A stretch of DNA of 64,000 bases from Flavihumibacter rivuli (GCF_018595685.2 NZ_CP092334.1:958001-1022000), one strand, 5' to 3'. Positions 17,835 through 26,685 are shown, counted from the stretch's first letter. The notes: a model not told the origin generated them from the sequence alone. Program-made: numbers and translations.

Positions 17835-20336
17835 ATGATCGCGTACTATTTCCGGTATATATTCCTGGTTTTCCTGATTTGTTCAGTTGGTCAGCTTAAT
17901 GCCCAGCAAAGCCCTGATTCAACAGTTTCAGCCGGTAAAGGCGACAGCACAAAGCCTGTAAATCCATCAGATAGCTCCAAATCCTCCTTGAAATACGATG
18001 CTGATTCCGCCTCTTTCTTGTTGGTAAGGAAACTGGAGGAACTAACGCTTGGGGTGAATAAGGTAAATGCGGCCATGAAGAGGGGATTGGACACTACCGA
18101 TATCCATAAGGAATTGCCCAACGTGAAAAGGTTATTGGAGCTGATCTCGGCCTCGCTTTACAAGCAGGAATTTCCCCTAAACCTGCGCAGCCTGAACGGG
18201 AGCAGGGTGGTATTGCTGCAATTGGAAAAACAGCTCGGCAAATGGCAGGCTAGTTTACAGAAGTATAATGCCACTCTATTGGGGCTCAGGGCCGATATCA
18301 GGGAAATTGTACGTGACTCCAGTCTCCAGTTACTGAGTAATGATTCCCTCATCATAGAATTGTATTTTGATGAACTGAACGCCCAGGAGAAAAAATGGAA
18401 GGTTACAGAGACCACCTATAATACCCAATTGACAAGGATCAATAACCTATTGCATGATATCGGAATTGCCTCCCTTGATGTAACGGACCTCCTGGAAGAA
18501 GTGAACTATCGCATCAATGCTCTCAAGAAAGGGCTTCTTTCCAAAACTGAATCCTATCTGCATGAGGCATCTAAGGGCCATACCGTTGCCCTTTGGGAAT
18601 CCATTAAATACTCAATAAAGCCTAACCAACGATTGTTTTTCTTTTTCCTGAGGTTCAATTGGGTCCCCTCACTGGTGATCGGAATAATTGGCATCCTGCT
18701 CTATTTCTGGGTACGGTATAATATTTCCAAGATCCGGAGGGAAAAACGGGACGAACTCCTATTGCCGGTCAGGTACCTTAAAAGGAATACCCTGTTGGGT
18801 TGCCTGCTTTTGGTATTCACCATTGTCCCCTTCTTCAGCGGGACACCTCCGGCCACATTTATCGAGATCAATTGGATGGTCATGCTTATCCTGGCTTCCC
18901 GTTTGGCATGGCCCGACTGGTCTGATCGTTACCATCATTTTTGGTGGGTAATAGTTGCGCTGTTTTTCATTAATGGCATCGGTAACCTACTGGTCAGTAC
19001 CTCTGCAACGGAAAGATGGATCATGGCTTTAGGATCCGTGGTGGCTATTTATGTTGGCTACCAATTGCACAAGGAGGTAAAACAGAACGAGAAAGCCTAC
19101 CCGGCCTTTCAGGATGAAGCGCTTGCCCTCTTTGGAATGGTCAACCTGGTGGCCCTCTTGCTGAATATTTTCGGCAGGTACACCCTGGCCAAAATGATCA
19201 GCAATAGTGCTGTCATCGCACTTGCACACGCACTTTCCTTTTATTTATTGGTCGATATCATTATCGAGGCGGTCTACCTTCAATTGGAAGGAAACAAGAA
19301 TACCAGGATATCAGCGATCCTGCAGTTTGGGGAATTGAGGGATAAATTCAAACGTTTCCTTGTAGTGATCGCCATAGTGCTCTGGTTCCTGGCTTTCACC
19401 TGGAGCCTGAATTTATTGGATTCTATCATCACCCTGGGTCAGGAATTCCTCAGCGCACCACGATCCATTGGAAGTGTGGAATTCACTTTGTCCAGTATAC
19501 TTATTTTCGGCATCGTCCTCTGGGGCGCCTTCTTTCTGTCGAATCTCCTGACCTTTTTCTTCAGGGGCGGTAATAACCAGCTTGCGGGTAATGCTGCAAA
19601 AAATAAGGCCGGCTCCTGGGTTTTGCTGATCAGGTTGGTGGTGATTGCCATCGGATTTTTACTGGCTATGGGTGCAGCTGGTATTCCTTTGGATAAATTG
19701 GCGATCGTTATCGGTGCCCTTGGTGTTGGTATTGGTTTCGGTTTGCAAAACATCGTAAACAACCTGGTCAGTGGGGTCATCCTCGCCTTTGAAAAGCCAA
19801 TGGATGTTGGGGATGTTATTGAGATCGGTACCAATACAGGTACAGTAAAGGAGATCGGGATCAGGAGCAGCAAGATCGGCACTTTTGATGGGGCAGATAT
19901 TATCGTCCCCAACGGTGATTTTATTTCACAGAAACTGATCAACTGGACCCATAATAACAATTACAGAAGGGTTGAACTCCTTATCGGGGTTGCGTACGGG
20001 ACCAACCTTGATCAAGCACAGCAGATCATTCAGGGTGTTATTGAAACAGAGGAAGGAATTGTAGCCAATCCGGCACCAGCAATCCTTTGGCATGAAATGG
20101 CCAATAGTTCTATTAATGTAAGGGTCTTATTCTGGACCAATAATTTCGGCAACTGGGTGAACCTGAAAAGTCATATGCTAAAAACCATCTACAACAGGTT
20201 CAATGAAGAAGGTATCACGATCCCATTCCCTCAACAAGACCTGCATATCAGGTCGGTAGATGCCTCCATATTCGAAAACCTTCAGCAGGGTATAGGGAAA
20301 AGCTCACAGCAAGGGGAAGGGAATGACGCAAGCTAA
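17835..20336 (+). CDS. MscS family mechanosensitive channel
   Basis: 833 residues from ATG 17835. A TTG two codons earlier is less likely. A signal peptide (to about LNAQQ) leads into a periplasmic, partly coiled-coil region of about 240 residues rich in KLEELT and LLQLEKQ heptads. Ten or so membrane helices follow. The MscS core is near 600-780: the glycine-rich pore helix GALGVGIGFGLQNIVNNL and the beta domain beginning FEKPMDVGDVIEIG, with VPNGDFISQKLINW. This resembles the large MscK/MscM-like channels that open under osmotic downshock. The C-terminus (IGKSSQQGEGNDAS) is a short polar tail. It stands alone on the plus strand. Confidence 0.88.
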   Translation: MIAYYFRYIFLVFLICSVGQLNAQQSPDSTVSAGKGDSTKPVNPSDSSKSSLKYDADSASFLLVRKLEELTLGVNKVNAAMKRGLDTTDIHKELPNVKRLLELISASLYKQEFPLNLRSLNGSRVVLLQLEKQLGKWQASLQKYNATLLGLRADIREIVRDSSLQLLSNDSLIIELYFDELNAQEKKWKVTETTYNTQLTRINNLLHDIGIASLDVTDLLEEVNYRINALKKGLLSKTESYLHEASKGHTVALWESIKYSIKPNQRLFFFFLRFNWVPSLVIGIIGILLYFWVRYNISKIRREKRDELLLPVRYLKRNTLLGCLLLVFTIVPFFSGTPPATFIEINWMVMLILASRLAWPDWSDRYHHFWWVIVALFFINGIGNLLVSTSATERWIMALGSVVAIYVGYQLHKEVKQNEKAYPAFQDEALALFGMVNLVALLLNIFGRYTLAKMISNSAVIALAHALSFYLLVDIIIEAVYLQLEGNKNTRISAILQFGELRDKFKRFLVVIAIVLWFLAFTWSLNLLDSIITLGQEFLSAPRSIGSVEFTLSSILIFGIVLWGAFFLSNLLTFFFRGGNNQLAGNAAKNKAGSWVLLIRLVVIAIGFLLAMGAAGIPLDKLAIVIGALGVGIGFGLQNIVNNLVSGVILAFEKPMDVGDVIEIGTNTGTVKEIGIRSSKIGTFDGADIIVPNGDFISQKLINWTHNNNYRRVELLIGVAYGTNLDQAQQIIQGVIETEEGIVANPAPAILWHEMANSSINVRVLFWTNNFGNWVNLKSHMLKTIYNRFNEEGITIPFPQQDLHIRSVDASIFENLQQGIGKSSQQGEGNDAS

Positions 20337-20362
20337 TATTTTTAGCAAACAGCTGGATTTTG

Positions 20363-20370
20363 TACATTTG
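20363..20370 (+). promoter_or_regulatory. -7 promoter box immediately upstream of a GTG start
   Basis: TACATTTG matches TAnnTTTG and ends 4 nt before the GTG start at 20375. If used, the mRNA would begin at or next to the start codon. Confidence 0.5.
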
Positions 20371-20374
20371 AAGT

Positions 20375-21709
20375 GTGTATGCGATCGTTGACATAGAAAC
20401 AACAGGTGGACATGCTGCAGGTAATGGCATTACAGAGATCGCCATTGTTTTGCATGATGGCCATGGTGTGGAAGGTCGCTACCATACCCTTATCAATCCC
20501 GGTCAATCGATCCCCAGGTATATTGTCTCCCTGACAGGCATCACCAATGAAATGGTGGCTACGGCACCCGGATTTGAAGAAATTGCCCCTACCATCTATA
20601 ACCTGCTTGAGGGCAGGATCTTCGTTGCCCATAATGTTAACTTTGACTATTCCTTCCTGAAACATCATTTGGCCAATGCAGGATTAGACCTTTCCCTGAA
20701 AAAACTTTGTACCGTAAGGCTGGCAAGGAAGGTATTCCCGGGTTTGCCCAGTTATAGTTTGGGTAATCTCTGCAGGAGCCTGGAAATACCTGTTGAAGAC
20801 AGGCACCGGGCATTAGGTGATACCATGGCAACGGTGCAGTTGTTTGAGCGCATCTTGCAGGCAGATGTGGGAAGTGTGGTTAAGGAAATGCTGAAGGGAA
20901 GGAACGGCGACCAATACCTCCCACCTCATTTGCCAGCAGACCAGGTCAATAGTTTGCCCCATGTCCCGGGCGTATATTATTTCCTCAACCAGAAACAGCA
21001 GATCCTCTATGTTGGTAAGGCCACTAACCTGCATAAGCGGGTGAAGAGTCATTTTAGTAATAACGATGGGGGAAAACGGAAGCAGGAAATGATGCGGCAG
21101 ATCTACCAGGTCAGTTATCGTACGACACCCAGCGAACTGATGGCACTTGTATTGGAAAGCCAGGAAATTCGTCGCATTTGGCCGCCATTCAACAGGAGCC
21201 AGAAAAAATTCCATCAGCAATATGGGCTCTATGCTTTCACGGACCAGAAAGGTTACCATCGGCTGATCATAGAAAAGACCCGGAAAAACCTTCCTGCCAT
21301 TTATACCTTCAACCTGATCCATGAAGGACAGGGGTTGCTACGAAAGATCAGCCAGCTAGCTGAAATCCCTCTTGACCAGAATGGCCGTACCTGGTCCATT
21401 GATATGACGACCGAACATTATAATTCGAGGATCAGGGCAGCCCTTCATACCATTCAGGCATCCTTACCCAGTTTTATCCTCCTGGAGGAAAATGAACAGG
21501 TTCACCATGAACAGGTGGTCTACCTGATTGAAAAAGGCAGGTTTTATGGAATGGGGGTTGTTAAAGACAGAAAAAGATTCCCTACTTCCATTGATGAATG
21601 GAAGTCACTACTGGAGCCCTGTCCGGATAATGACTATGTCAGGGGACTGATCTACCAATATGCAATGAAGAAACCCCATTGCAAGATCGATTTCGACCAG
21701 GGGACATAG
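20375..21709 (+). CDS. DnaQ-type 3'-5' exonuclease fused to GIY-YIG nuclease
   Basis: 444 residues starting at GTG 20375. A stop codon lies two codons upstream and the first catalytic Asp is residue 6, so no other start works. Residues 1-165 are a DEDDh exonuclease with DIETTG (D6, E8), HNVNFDYSF (D91) and HRALGD (H144, D149), as in the DNA polymerase III epsilon subunit. Residues about 195-275 are a UvrC/Cho-like GIY-YIG domain (GVYYFLN...ILYVGKATNLHKRV, then LVLESQEI). The remaining 165 residues are of unknown fold. Epsilon/UvrC-type fusions are known in several phyla and are thought to act in DNA repair. The exact role is unproven. Confidence 0.88.
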   Translation: MYAIVDIETTGGHAAGNGITEIAIVLHDGHGVEGRYHTLINPGQSIPRYIVSLTGITNEMVATAPGFEEIAPTIYNLLEGRIFVAHNVNFDYSFLKHHLANAGLDLSLKKLCTVRLARKVFPGLPSYSLGNLCRSLEIPVEDRHRALGDTMATVQLFERILQADVGSVVKEMLKGRNGDQYLPPHLPADQVNSLPHVPGVYYFLNQKQQILYVGKATNLHKRVKSHFSNNDGGKRKQEMMRQIYQVSYRTTPSELMALVLESQEIRRIWPPFNRSQKKFHQQYGLYAFTDQKGYHRLIIEKTRKNLPAIYTFNLIHEGQGLLRKISQLAEIPLDQNGRTWSIDMTTEHYNSRIRAALHTIQASLPSFILLEENEQVHHEQVVYLIEKGRFYGMGVVKDRKRFPTSIDEWKSLLEPCPDNDYVRGLIYQYAMKKPHCKIDFDQGT

Positions 21710-21741
21710 CTGACCCGGTTAAAAGGTTTTCGCATTACAGG

Positions 21742-21852
21742 TCAATTCTGCCAGGCAAAATATGTGATCAACGCAATCGTACCATAGATGGCAAGAACGA
21801 TCAGCATTAATTTACCTGTACTGGCATTGGAAAGGTCAAAGAAACGCTTCAT
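21742..21852 (-). CDS. 36-residue putative membrane peptide
   Basis: ATG at 21850-21852, TGA at 21742-21744. The product starts MKRFFDLSNASTGK and continues with a hydrophobic helix LMLIVLAIYGTIALITYF, then AWQN. The layout (short basic N-terminus, one membrane helix, tiny tail) is that of a real small membrane protein. It fills most of an otherwise empty 337-bp gap (21710-22046), but no family is recognised and no clear promoter is seen. It may be chance. Confidence 0.45.
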   Translation of the reverse strand: MKRFFDLSNASTGKLMLIVLAIYGTIALITYFAWQN

Positions 21853-22046
21853 AAGAAAACCATTTTTCGTTTACAATCGTTTGGGCTTTGGATGGTTTCC
21901 ATGGGTTGGATTCTGCACTGGGTTTCCGAGCCTTGCACGTTTCTGAACAGAAATTTACAAAAAAATCTTCAACAAAATATCTATTCTATGGACTGAAGGA
22001 TCGGAATTTTCTATTTTGGTCGTATTTTCAAAAAAAGCAAAGCTTT

Positions 22047-22778
22047 ATGGATAGACACCTGACATCCTGGTTCAGCCCTTCCTTGCATAAGGAAATGCCA
22101 ATGGCCACTTATGGTCATTTTGGATTTGCCTTATTGTTGATACCCACTGCTGCCGCTGACTACCTTGAGTATGAAAGGTTCCAGTTGATCGATTCGATCA
22201 GGCATTTTATTGAAGGGGGAAAGGTGAAAGTGTTTTCCATCGATAGTATCAATAACGAAAGCTGGATGAATGACCAGATGGATCCCAGGCAAAAATCCAT
22301 CCGCCACCAGCAATGGAATGATTATGTATTCAAGGAGGTGATCCCCTATATCCGTACCCATACCAGCCCCGATACCCCCATCATTACCTGTGGTGCGTCT
22401 TTTGGAGCCCTGCATAGCGCCAACCTGTTTTTCAAACGCCCTGACCTTATCAATGGCGTGATTGCCATGAGTGGGGTTTATGACCTTACCGAGTATACCA
22501 AGGGTTATTTTGATGATGACGTATACTTTAACAGTCCATGCCATTACTTACCCAACCTGACCGACCACCATGTTTTGGAACAGATCAGGCATAGCCATCA
22601 TATCCATATCCTGAGTGGAAGTGGTTCATACGAGGATCCTGATGCTGCAAGGCGCTTAGCTGGCATCCTGTACAGTAAGGGAATATGGTATGAACTGGAT
22701 ATCTGGGGATCAGATATCACCCATGACTGGCCAACCTGGCGCAAGATGCTGCCTCATTACCTGGGAACCAGGTTTTAA
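22047..22778 (+). CDS. alpha/beta-hydrolase, putative esterase
   Basis: 243 residues from ATG 22047. The open frame extends 53 codons upstream, but that part is low-complexity and unlike the fold, and MDRHLTSWFSPSL is a natural start. The nucleophile elbow is CGASFGALHSANL (G116-x-S118-x-G120) and a late DITHDWPTW places the catalytic His at 226. The overall pattern matches the putative-esterase family (Esterase D/PF00756) with a short N-terminal strand region. It probably acts in the cytoplasm, as no signal peptide is seen. Substrate unknown. Confidence 0.75.
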   Translation: MDRHLTSWFSPSLHKEMPMATYGHFGFALLLIPTAAADYLEYERFQLIDSIRHFIEGGKVKVFSIDSINNESWMNDQMDPRQKSIRHQQWNDYVFKEVIPYIRTHTSPDTPIITCGASFGALHSANLFFKRPDLINGVIAMSGVYDLTEYTKGYFDDDVYFNSPCHYLPNLTDHHVLEQIRHSHHIHILSGSGSYEDPDAARRLAGILYSKGIWYELDIWGSDITHDWPTWRKMLPHYLGTRF

Positions 22779-22791
22779 GGGAAACTATTTT

Positions 22792-23463
22792 TTAAGGTAA
22801 TATCTGTACTGGTTGGCCGGGTATAAGTAGGTCCAACAGTTGGAGAAACTGTGTCCGGTCGATCATTTTTGCACCAAGGCTTTCCAGGTGTTCCGTGTAT
22901 ACCTGGCAGTCGACCAGTTCAACCCCGGCTGTTTCAAGGAGCCCGACATATTTGATGAAGGCATATTTGCTGGCATTGCTAACCTTACGGAACATGCTTT
23001 CACCAAAGAAGACCTTGCCCATGCGGATTCCGTAACACCCCCCAACCAATTCGCCATCCAGCCATGTTTCTGCGCTTTCTGCATAACCCAGTTCATGCAG
23101 GCGACAATAAGCACTCACCACTTCTGCTGAAATCCAGGTTCCATCCTGTCCTTTCCGTTCAATTTGCTGGCAGTTCCGGATCACCGCTTCAAAGGCCTTG
23201 TTTACAGTAAAGCTGAATCGTTTTCCATTCAAAATAGGTTTCATGCTTTTACTGACCTTCAATTCGCTGGGAAAAAGGACAAATCTTGGATTGGGACTCC
23301 ACCACAGGATGTGGTCGCCTTCGTACCAGGGAAAGATACCGGAGCGGTAGGCATTCAGCAGTCTTTGCGTGGAAAGGTCCCCGCCAATGGCCAGCAAGCC
23401 ATCCGGTTCAGCCTCAGAGGCCGGTGGGAACCCGGGGTGTTTACCCAATGCATAGATGGGCAT
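22792..23463 (-). CDS. aat: leucyl/phenylalanyl-tRNA--protein transferase
   Basis: 223 residues, the usual Aat length. Signature stretches include PDGLLAIGGDLS near the N-terminus, YRSGIFPWYEG, ILWWSPNPRFVLFP, and GGCYGIRMGKVFFGESMF in the middle. The enzyme moves Leu or Phe from aminoacyl-tRNA to the N-terminus of proteins that begin with Arg or Lys. This makes them substrates for ClpS-ClpAP. The gene that encodes ClpS is 27 nt upstream on the same strand, so tagging enzyme and recognition adaptor are made from one transcript. Confidence 0.95.
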   Translation of the reverse strand: MPIYALGKHPGFPPASEAEPDGLLAIGGDLSTQRLLNAYRSGIFPWYEGDHILWWSPNPRFVLFPSELKVSKSMKPILNGKRFSFTVNKAFEAVIRNCQQIERKGQDGTWISAEVVSAYCRLHELGYAESAETWLDGELVGGCYGIRMGKVFFGESMFRKVSNASKYAFIKYVGLLETAGVELVDCQVYTEHLESLGAKMIDRTQFLQLLDLLIPGQPVQILP

Positions 23464-23490
23464 AATGATGGTGCAACTGCATTATGGGGT

Positions 23491-23793
23491 TTAACTGGCC
23501 GTAACTTCAATGGTTGCGCCAATACCACGTTCCGTGATGGCATCGCACATTGGCTTCAGTTCATCATATTCACCATTTTTGACGGCATATTTGCCTTTGG
23601 TGTGGATCAGCAATGCGCACTGTTCCGCCTGCTCCGGGCTATGCCCGCAAACACTGATCAGGGTTTCAATTACCCAATCAAAGGTATTGACCTCGTCATT
23701 CCATACGATCAATTGGTACGGAAATTGGATATCCGTTAAGACATCCACCTCTTCATTGAACTGGTGCTCCTGCTCTTCTTTGTAATTCAACAT
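23491..23793 (-). CDS. clpS: ATP-dependent Clp protease adaptor ClpS
   Basis: 100 residues. PYQLIVWNDEVNTFDWVIETL (about 25-45) carries the NDE-type residues that hold the N-terminal amino group of an N-degron. It is followed by ALLIHTKGKYAV, the second half of the binding pocket, and a C-terminal ITERGIGATIEV strand. The N-terminal 24 residues are acidic and flexible, like the extension that enters the ClpA/ClpC pore. It delivers N-degron proteins to the Clp protease. It is the first gene of a clpS-aat operon, with a -7 box just upstream. Confidence 0.93.
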   Translation of the reverse strand: MLNYKEEQEHQFNEEVDVLTDIQFPYQLIVWNDEVNTFDWVIETLISVCGHSPEQAEQCALLIHTKGKYAVKNGEYDELKPMCDAITERGIGATIEVTAS

Positions 23794-23809
23794 GCCTCAG
23801 GCTTTGGGA

Positions 23810-23840
23810 CAAAAATATAAATTCCTGCCAAGTTTTGAAA
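23810..23840 (-). promoter_or_regulatory. promoter of the clpS-aat operon
   Basis: The minus strand has TATTTTTG (23810-23817), a full TAnnTTTG match, and 19 bp upstream TTTC (23837-23840), one base from the TTTG -33 element. The ATG of clpS is 17 nt downstream of the box. Confidence 0.6.
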
Positions 23841-23900
23841 TGAGGCAACAATAGGAGGGGCTTGGTTGTCTAAAGTTAAACGGAATTCCATCAGGGAAAT

Positions 23901-25934
23901 ATGATCAATATCGGCAAGCATAAGAAGAAGGCAGTACAGGCTAACGGCGAAAAACCGGAAGGCCAGGCTATTGTATTGCCCATATACATGGCCGATAGGG
24001 GCTTGGAGTTCCTGATCGACCTGGTGAAGCAGATCAGGCCATCCTCGCCCCAGAAGAAGGAAGAGGCAGAGTTGAAGTTTCGTTCCCTGCTTTACCAGTT
24101 GCAACACGACAGGTCGGCCATTGTTTCCCTTCGGTCTGCCATACGTTCCCAATTCATGAAAAGCAACTTGTTGCCTGCTCTTTCAGAAAGTGGGTTGATC
24201 AGTACCAGGGGATTTGTACAGGAGCTGACACGAAAACTGAAACATAAGCTGCTGCCTGAATTACAGGAACGTTCAGATTTCCGTTATGTTATCAGCAGGG
24301 TTTTCTTTAAGCCGACCGACCATATCTGGGTGGCAGCCATTGATACCGAACTCTGGAAAAAGTTTTTCCGCCTGCTAAGGGTCCACATCAATATGAATGA
24401 CCAGGACCTGCTTGCCCAACTAAGGGATGCCCTCCAGGTGCTTTCCTACCGGGTTTCTGCCCTTGGCCTGGAAAAGGAGGTGGCCAGGTATTTCAGGGAT
24501 AACCGCGAAGGAACAATGCCATTCCTGGAACAAAATAAACTGGTAGGTTCTTTCTTAAGTGTTCCGCAGGATGATCTCCAAACCGGAAGGCTGATCCTTT
24601 ACAATATCCAGGAACAATTATACAACTGTAAACAAAGTATCCTCTGGCTGCGTGACCAGCGTATGTACCATGGCACCAGCCTTGCCCAAACCTTCCTTTC
24701 CGTGCGTATCATGCAGATGGTGGAAAGAATGCTGGTGATTACGGATGTGCTTGACCGTGATAACCAACTGGATGAGGATAGGTTCATCGAATATTTTGTC
24801 ACCGTCATTACCAATGAGAACAAGAAGAACAGCCTGAAGGAATTCCTCTCTGATAATCTTGGTATGGTTGCTTACCAGATCTCGGAACACAAGGGTAAGA
24901 AAGGGGAGAAGTATATCACCACCAATGCAGATGAATTCCGGCAATTGCTGAATAGTGCCATCGGTGGCGGTTTTATCGTTTCCTTTGTGGCCATTACCAA
25001 GAACCTGATCGGAAAGCTTCCCTTTGCGCCTTTCTGGATGGGATTCTCCTATAGCCTGAACTATTCTGCGGGATTCATCCTGATGGACCAGACCCATACA
25101 ACCCTGGCCACCAAACAACCGGCCTATACCGCTTCAGCAGTAGCCAGTTCACTGGATTCCAAGAAGCAGAAAGGGCAGCCTGATCTCCGCAACCTGGCGA
25201 TCACGGTAGGGAATATTTCCCGTAGCCAGATCGCTTCATTTGCCGGCAACCTGATGGTGGTATTTCCGCTGACTTACCTTTTGGTTTGGTTATTGGGGGA
25301 ATACGGCGGGTATAGGATCGCTACCGGCGACCAGGCATTGGCCTTGTTGGAGGCCCAACATCCTACCCATAGTTTTGCCCTTCTCTATGCCTGTTTCACC
25401 GGTGTGTTCCTTTTTTTAAGTGGATTGATCTCCGGTTATGTAGAGAACCATGTCACCTATGGACAATTGAATGAACGCCTGAGGCAACACCCGATCCTGA
25501 GCCATAGCATGTCGCCTAAAAAACTGAACAGACTGGTAGAATTGGTAAATACCTATTCCGGGGCATTTACAGGTAGCCTGGCGCTCGGTTTCTTCCTGGG
25601 GATGTCTGCCTCTGTAGGGAAGATCTTCGGGATTCCCTTTGATATCCGGCACATCACCATTTCTGCCGGCAATACAGCCATAGGCTATTATGGCCTGGAA
25701 CAACCCGTTACCCTCGGTTATATGGTTGTCGTGGTATTGGGAGTTCTTGGCATTGGCTTCCTGAACTTCTTTGTAAGTTTCTCCCTTGCCTTCTTTGTCG
25801 CCCTAAAATCAAGGGGGATAAGGTTGCGCGAATACCCCGAATTGATCGGCATCATCTGGCGGTATTTCCTTGCCCATCCACGCGATTTCGTTTTGCCGCC
25901 TAAAAGACAAAGGAAACCTGAAGACCTGCGTTAG
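23901..25934 (+). CDS. COG4389/PF10136 membrane protein ('site-specific recombinase', Gcr-like)
   Basis: 677 residues. The N-terminal half is soluble and helical (LEFLIDLVKQIRP, LRSAIRSQFMKSNLLPALSESGLIS). The C-terminal half has about six membrane helices with FGFSYSLNYSAGFI-type and TGSLALGFFLGMSASVG-type segments. This matches the family often labelled site-specific recombinase after Neisseria Gcr. No tyrosine- or serine-recombinase catalytic motif is visible, and an integral membrane protein is an unlikely recombinase, so I would treat the name as historical. It stands alone on the plus strand and its function is unknown. Confidence 0.75.
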   Translation: MINIGKHKKKAVQANGEKPEGQAIVLPIYMADRGLEFLIDLVKQIRPSSPQKKEEAELKFRSLLYQLQHDRSAIVSLRSAIRSQFMKSNLLPALSESGLISTRGFVQELTRKLKHKLLPELQERSDFRYVISRVFFKPTDHIWVAAIDTELWKKFFRLLRVHINMNDQDLLAQLRDALQVLSYRVSALGLEKEVARYFRDNREGTMPFLEQNKLVGSFLSVPQDDLQTGRLILYNIQEQLYNCKQSILWLRDQRMYHGTSLAQTFLSVRIMQMVERMLVITDVLDRDNQLDEDRFIEYFVTVITNENKKNSLKEFLSDNLGMVAYQISEHKGKKGEKYITTNADEFRQLLNSAIGGGFIVSFVAITKNLIGKLPFAPFWMGFSYSLNYSAGFILMDQTHTTLATKQPAYTASAVASSLDSKKQKGQPDLRNLAITVGNISRSQIASFAGNLMVVFPLTYLLVWLLGEYGGYRIATGDQALALLEAQHPTHSFALLYACFTGVFLFLSGLISGYVENHVTYGQLNERLRQHPILSHSMSPKKLNRLVELVNTYSGAFTGSLALGFFLGMSASVGKIFGIPFDIRHITISAGNTAIGYYGLEQPVTLGYMVVVVLGVLGIGFLNFFVSFSLAFFVALKSRGIRLREYPELIGIIWRYFLAHPRDFVLPPKRQRKPEDLR

Positions 25935-26008
25935 CAAAAGGGCTCCAGTGTTTATAAACCTTAACGCTTCCTAATGAACAAGGACGGTTTTAACTTCGTT
26001 ATTTTAAC

Positions 26009-26302
26009 ATGGCAGTCAAGTACCAGGTAACGATCAGGTTTGAATGGGACGATGAATTCATGGCCAGGGTTCCGGCTCACCGTACCTATATCAACTTCCT
26101 TATCAACAAGGGAATCATTGACCACTACGCCGTTAGCATGGAGTCCCAGCGCGTATGGATCACGATCAACGGAACAAGCAAGGATGAGGTGGAGAAGCGC
26201 CTGAAACAATCCCCACTTTATCAGTATTGGCAATATGAGATCGATGAATTGTATGTACTGGATGGGCCTTCTTATCGACTGCCTTCTGTTCAGTTGAACT
26301 AG
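26009..26302 (+). CDS. small conserved-type protein of unknown function
   Basis: 97 residues from ATG 26009. The strand-helix-strand order (KYQVTIRFEW, INFLINKGIIDHYAVS, VWITINGTSKDEVEKRLKQSPLYQYW, YEIDELYVL) suggests a dimeric ferredoxin-like fold similar to YciI or muconolactone-isomerase proteins. That is a fold guess only. It lies between the COG4389 gene and the tRNA-Val pair, with no partner in an operon. Clean codon use and a typical start make it a likely real gene. Confidence 0.6.
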   Translation: MAVKYQVTIRFEWDDEFMARVPAHRTYINFLINKGIIDHYAVSMESQRVWITINGTSKDEVEKRLKQSPLYQYWQYEIDELYVLDGPSYRLPSVQLN

Positions 26303-26325
26303 CCAATATTTTTTTTAAAAAAAAC

Positions 26326-26355
26326 TTTGTCAATAAAATTTAGCACTTATCTTTG
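26326..26355 (+). promoter_or_regulatory. promoter of the tRNA-Val pair
   Basis: TTTG (26326-26329), an 18-bp spacer and TATCTTTG (26348-26355) form a near-ideal Bacteroidota sigma-factor site. The first tRNA begins 40 nt downstream. Confidence 0.75.
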
Positions 26356-26394
26356 CAATCCCAATCGCGAAAGGGGTTGATCTTTAAGAGTTTA

Positions 26395-26469
26395 GGGAGC
26401 ATAGCTCAGCTGGTTCAGAGCATCTGCCTTACAAGCAGAGGGTCCGCGGTTCGAATCCGTGTGCTCCCA
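26395..26469 (+). tRNA. tRNA-Val (anticodon TAC)
   Basis: 75 nt. The acceptor stem GGGAGCA/TGCTCCC pairs fully with discriminator A. The anticodon loop CTTACAA between TCTGC and GCAGA gives TAC, and the T arm has GGTTCGAATCC. The CCA end is not encoded. It is identical to the second copy 44 nt downstream. Confidence 0.97.
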
Positions 26470-26513
26470 CATTTTCAGGTTGGTTTTCCAATCTTTTTTA
26501 AGTTCTTCACATT

Positions 26514-26588
26514 GGGAGCATAGCTCAGCTGGTTCAGAGCATCTGCCTTACAAGCAGAGGGTCCGCGGTTCGAATCCGTGTGCTCCCA
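26514..26588 (+). tRNA. tRNA-Val (anticodon TAC), second copy
   Basis: Identical in all 75 positions to the tRNA at 26395-26469, with no encoded CCA. It is probably cut from the same primary transcript, as a terminator follows this copy but not the first. Confidence 0.97.
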
Positions 26589-26593
26589 CAGAA

Positions 26594-26622
26594 AGGTTGC
26601 CCCAAAGGCAGCCTTTTTTTTT
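26594..26622 (+). terminator. intrinsic terminator after the tRNA-Val pair
   Basis: AGGTTGCC, loop CCAAA, GGCAGCCT forms an 8-bp stem with one G-T pair, followed by nine T residues. Confidence 0.88.
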
Positions 26623-26685
26623 GCCCTTCATTTATATTATTTTAAACCTGGCCAGCTTGCTACAGAGCTGAATAAAATTTCTCCT

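Noticed and set aside
21888..22046. N-terminal 53-codon extension of the esterase
   Set aside because: The extension begins at an arbitrary upstream start, has unusual composition and does not resemble the start of the esterase fold. ATG 22047 is preferred.
23901..25934. Mobile element marked by a site-specific recombinase
   Set aside because: The protein is a membrane protein without recombinase residues, and no terminal repeats, att sites or cargo genes flank it.
26395..26588. tRNA genes as integration sites for an island
   Set aside because: Both tRNA pairs are complete tandem copies with ordinary genes around them. No integrase or partial 3' tRNA repeat is seen.
26459..26671. Plus-strand ORF covering the second tRNA-Val
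   Set aside because: It only translates tRNA and terminator sequence (EHLPYKQRVRGSNP-type text) and has no coding character.
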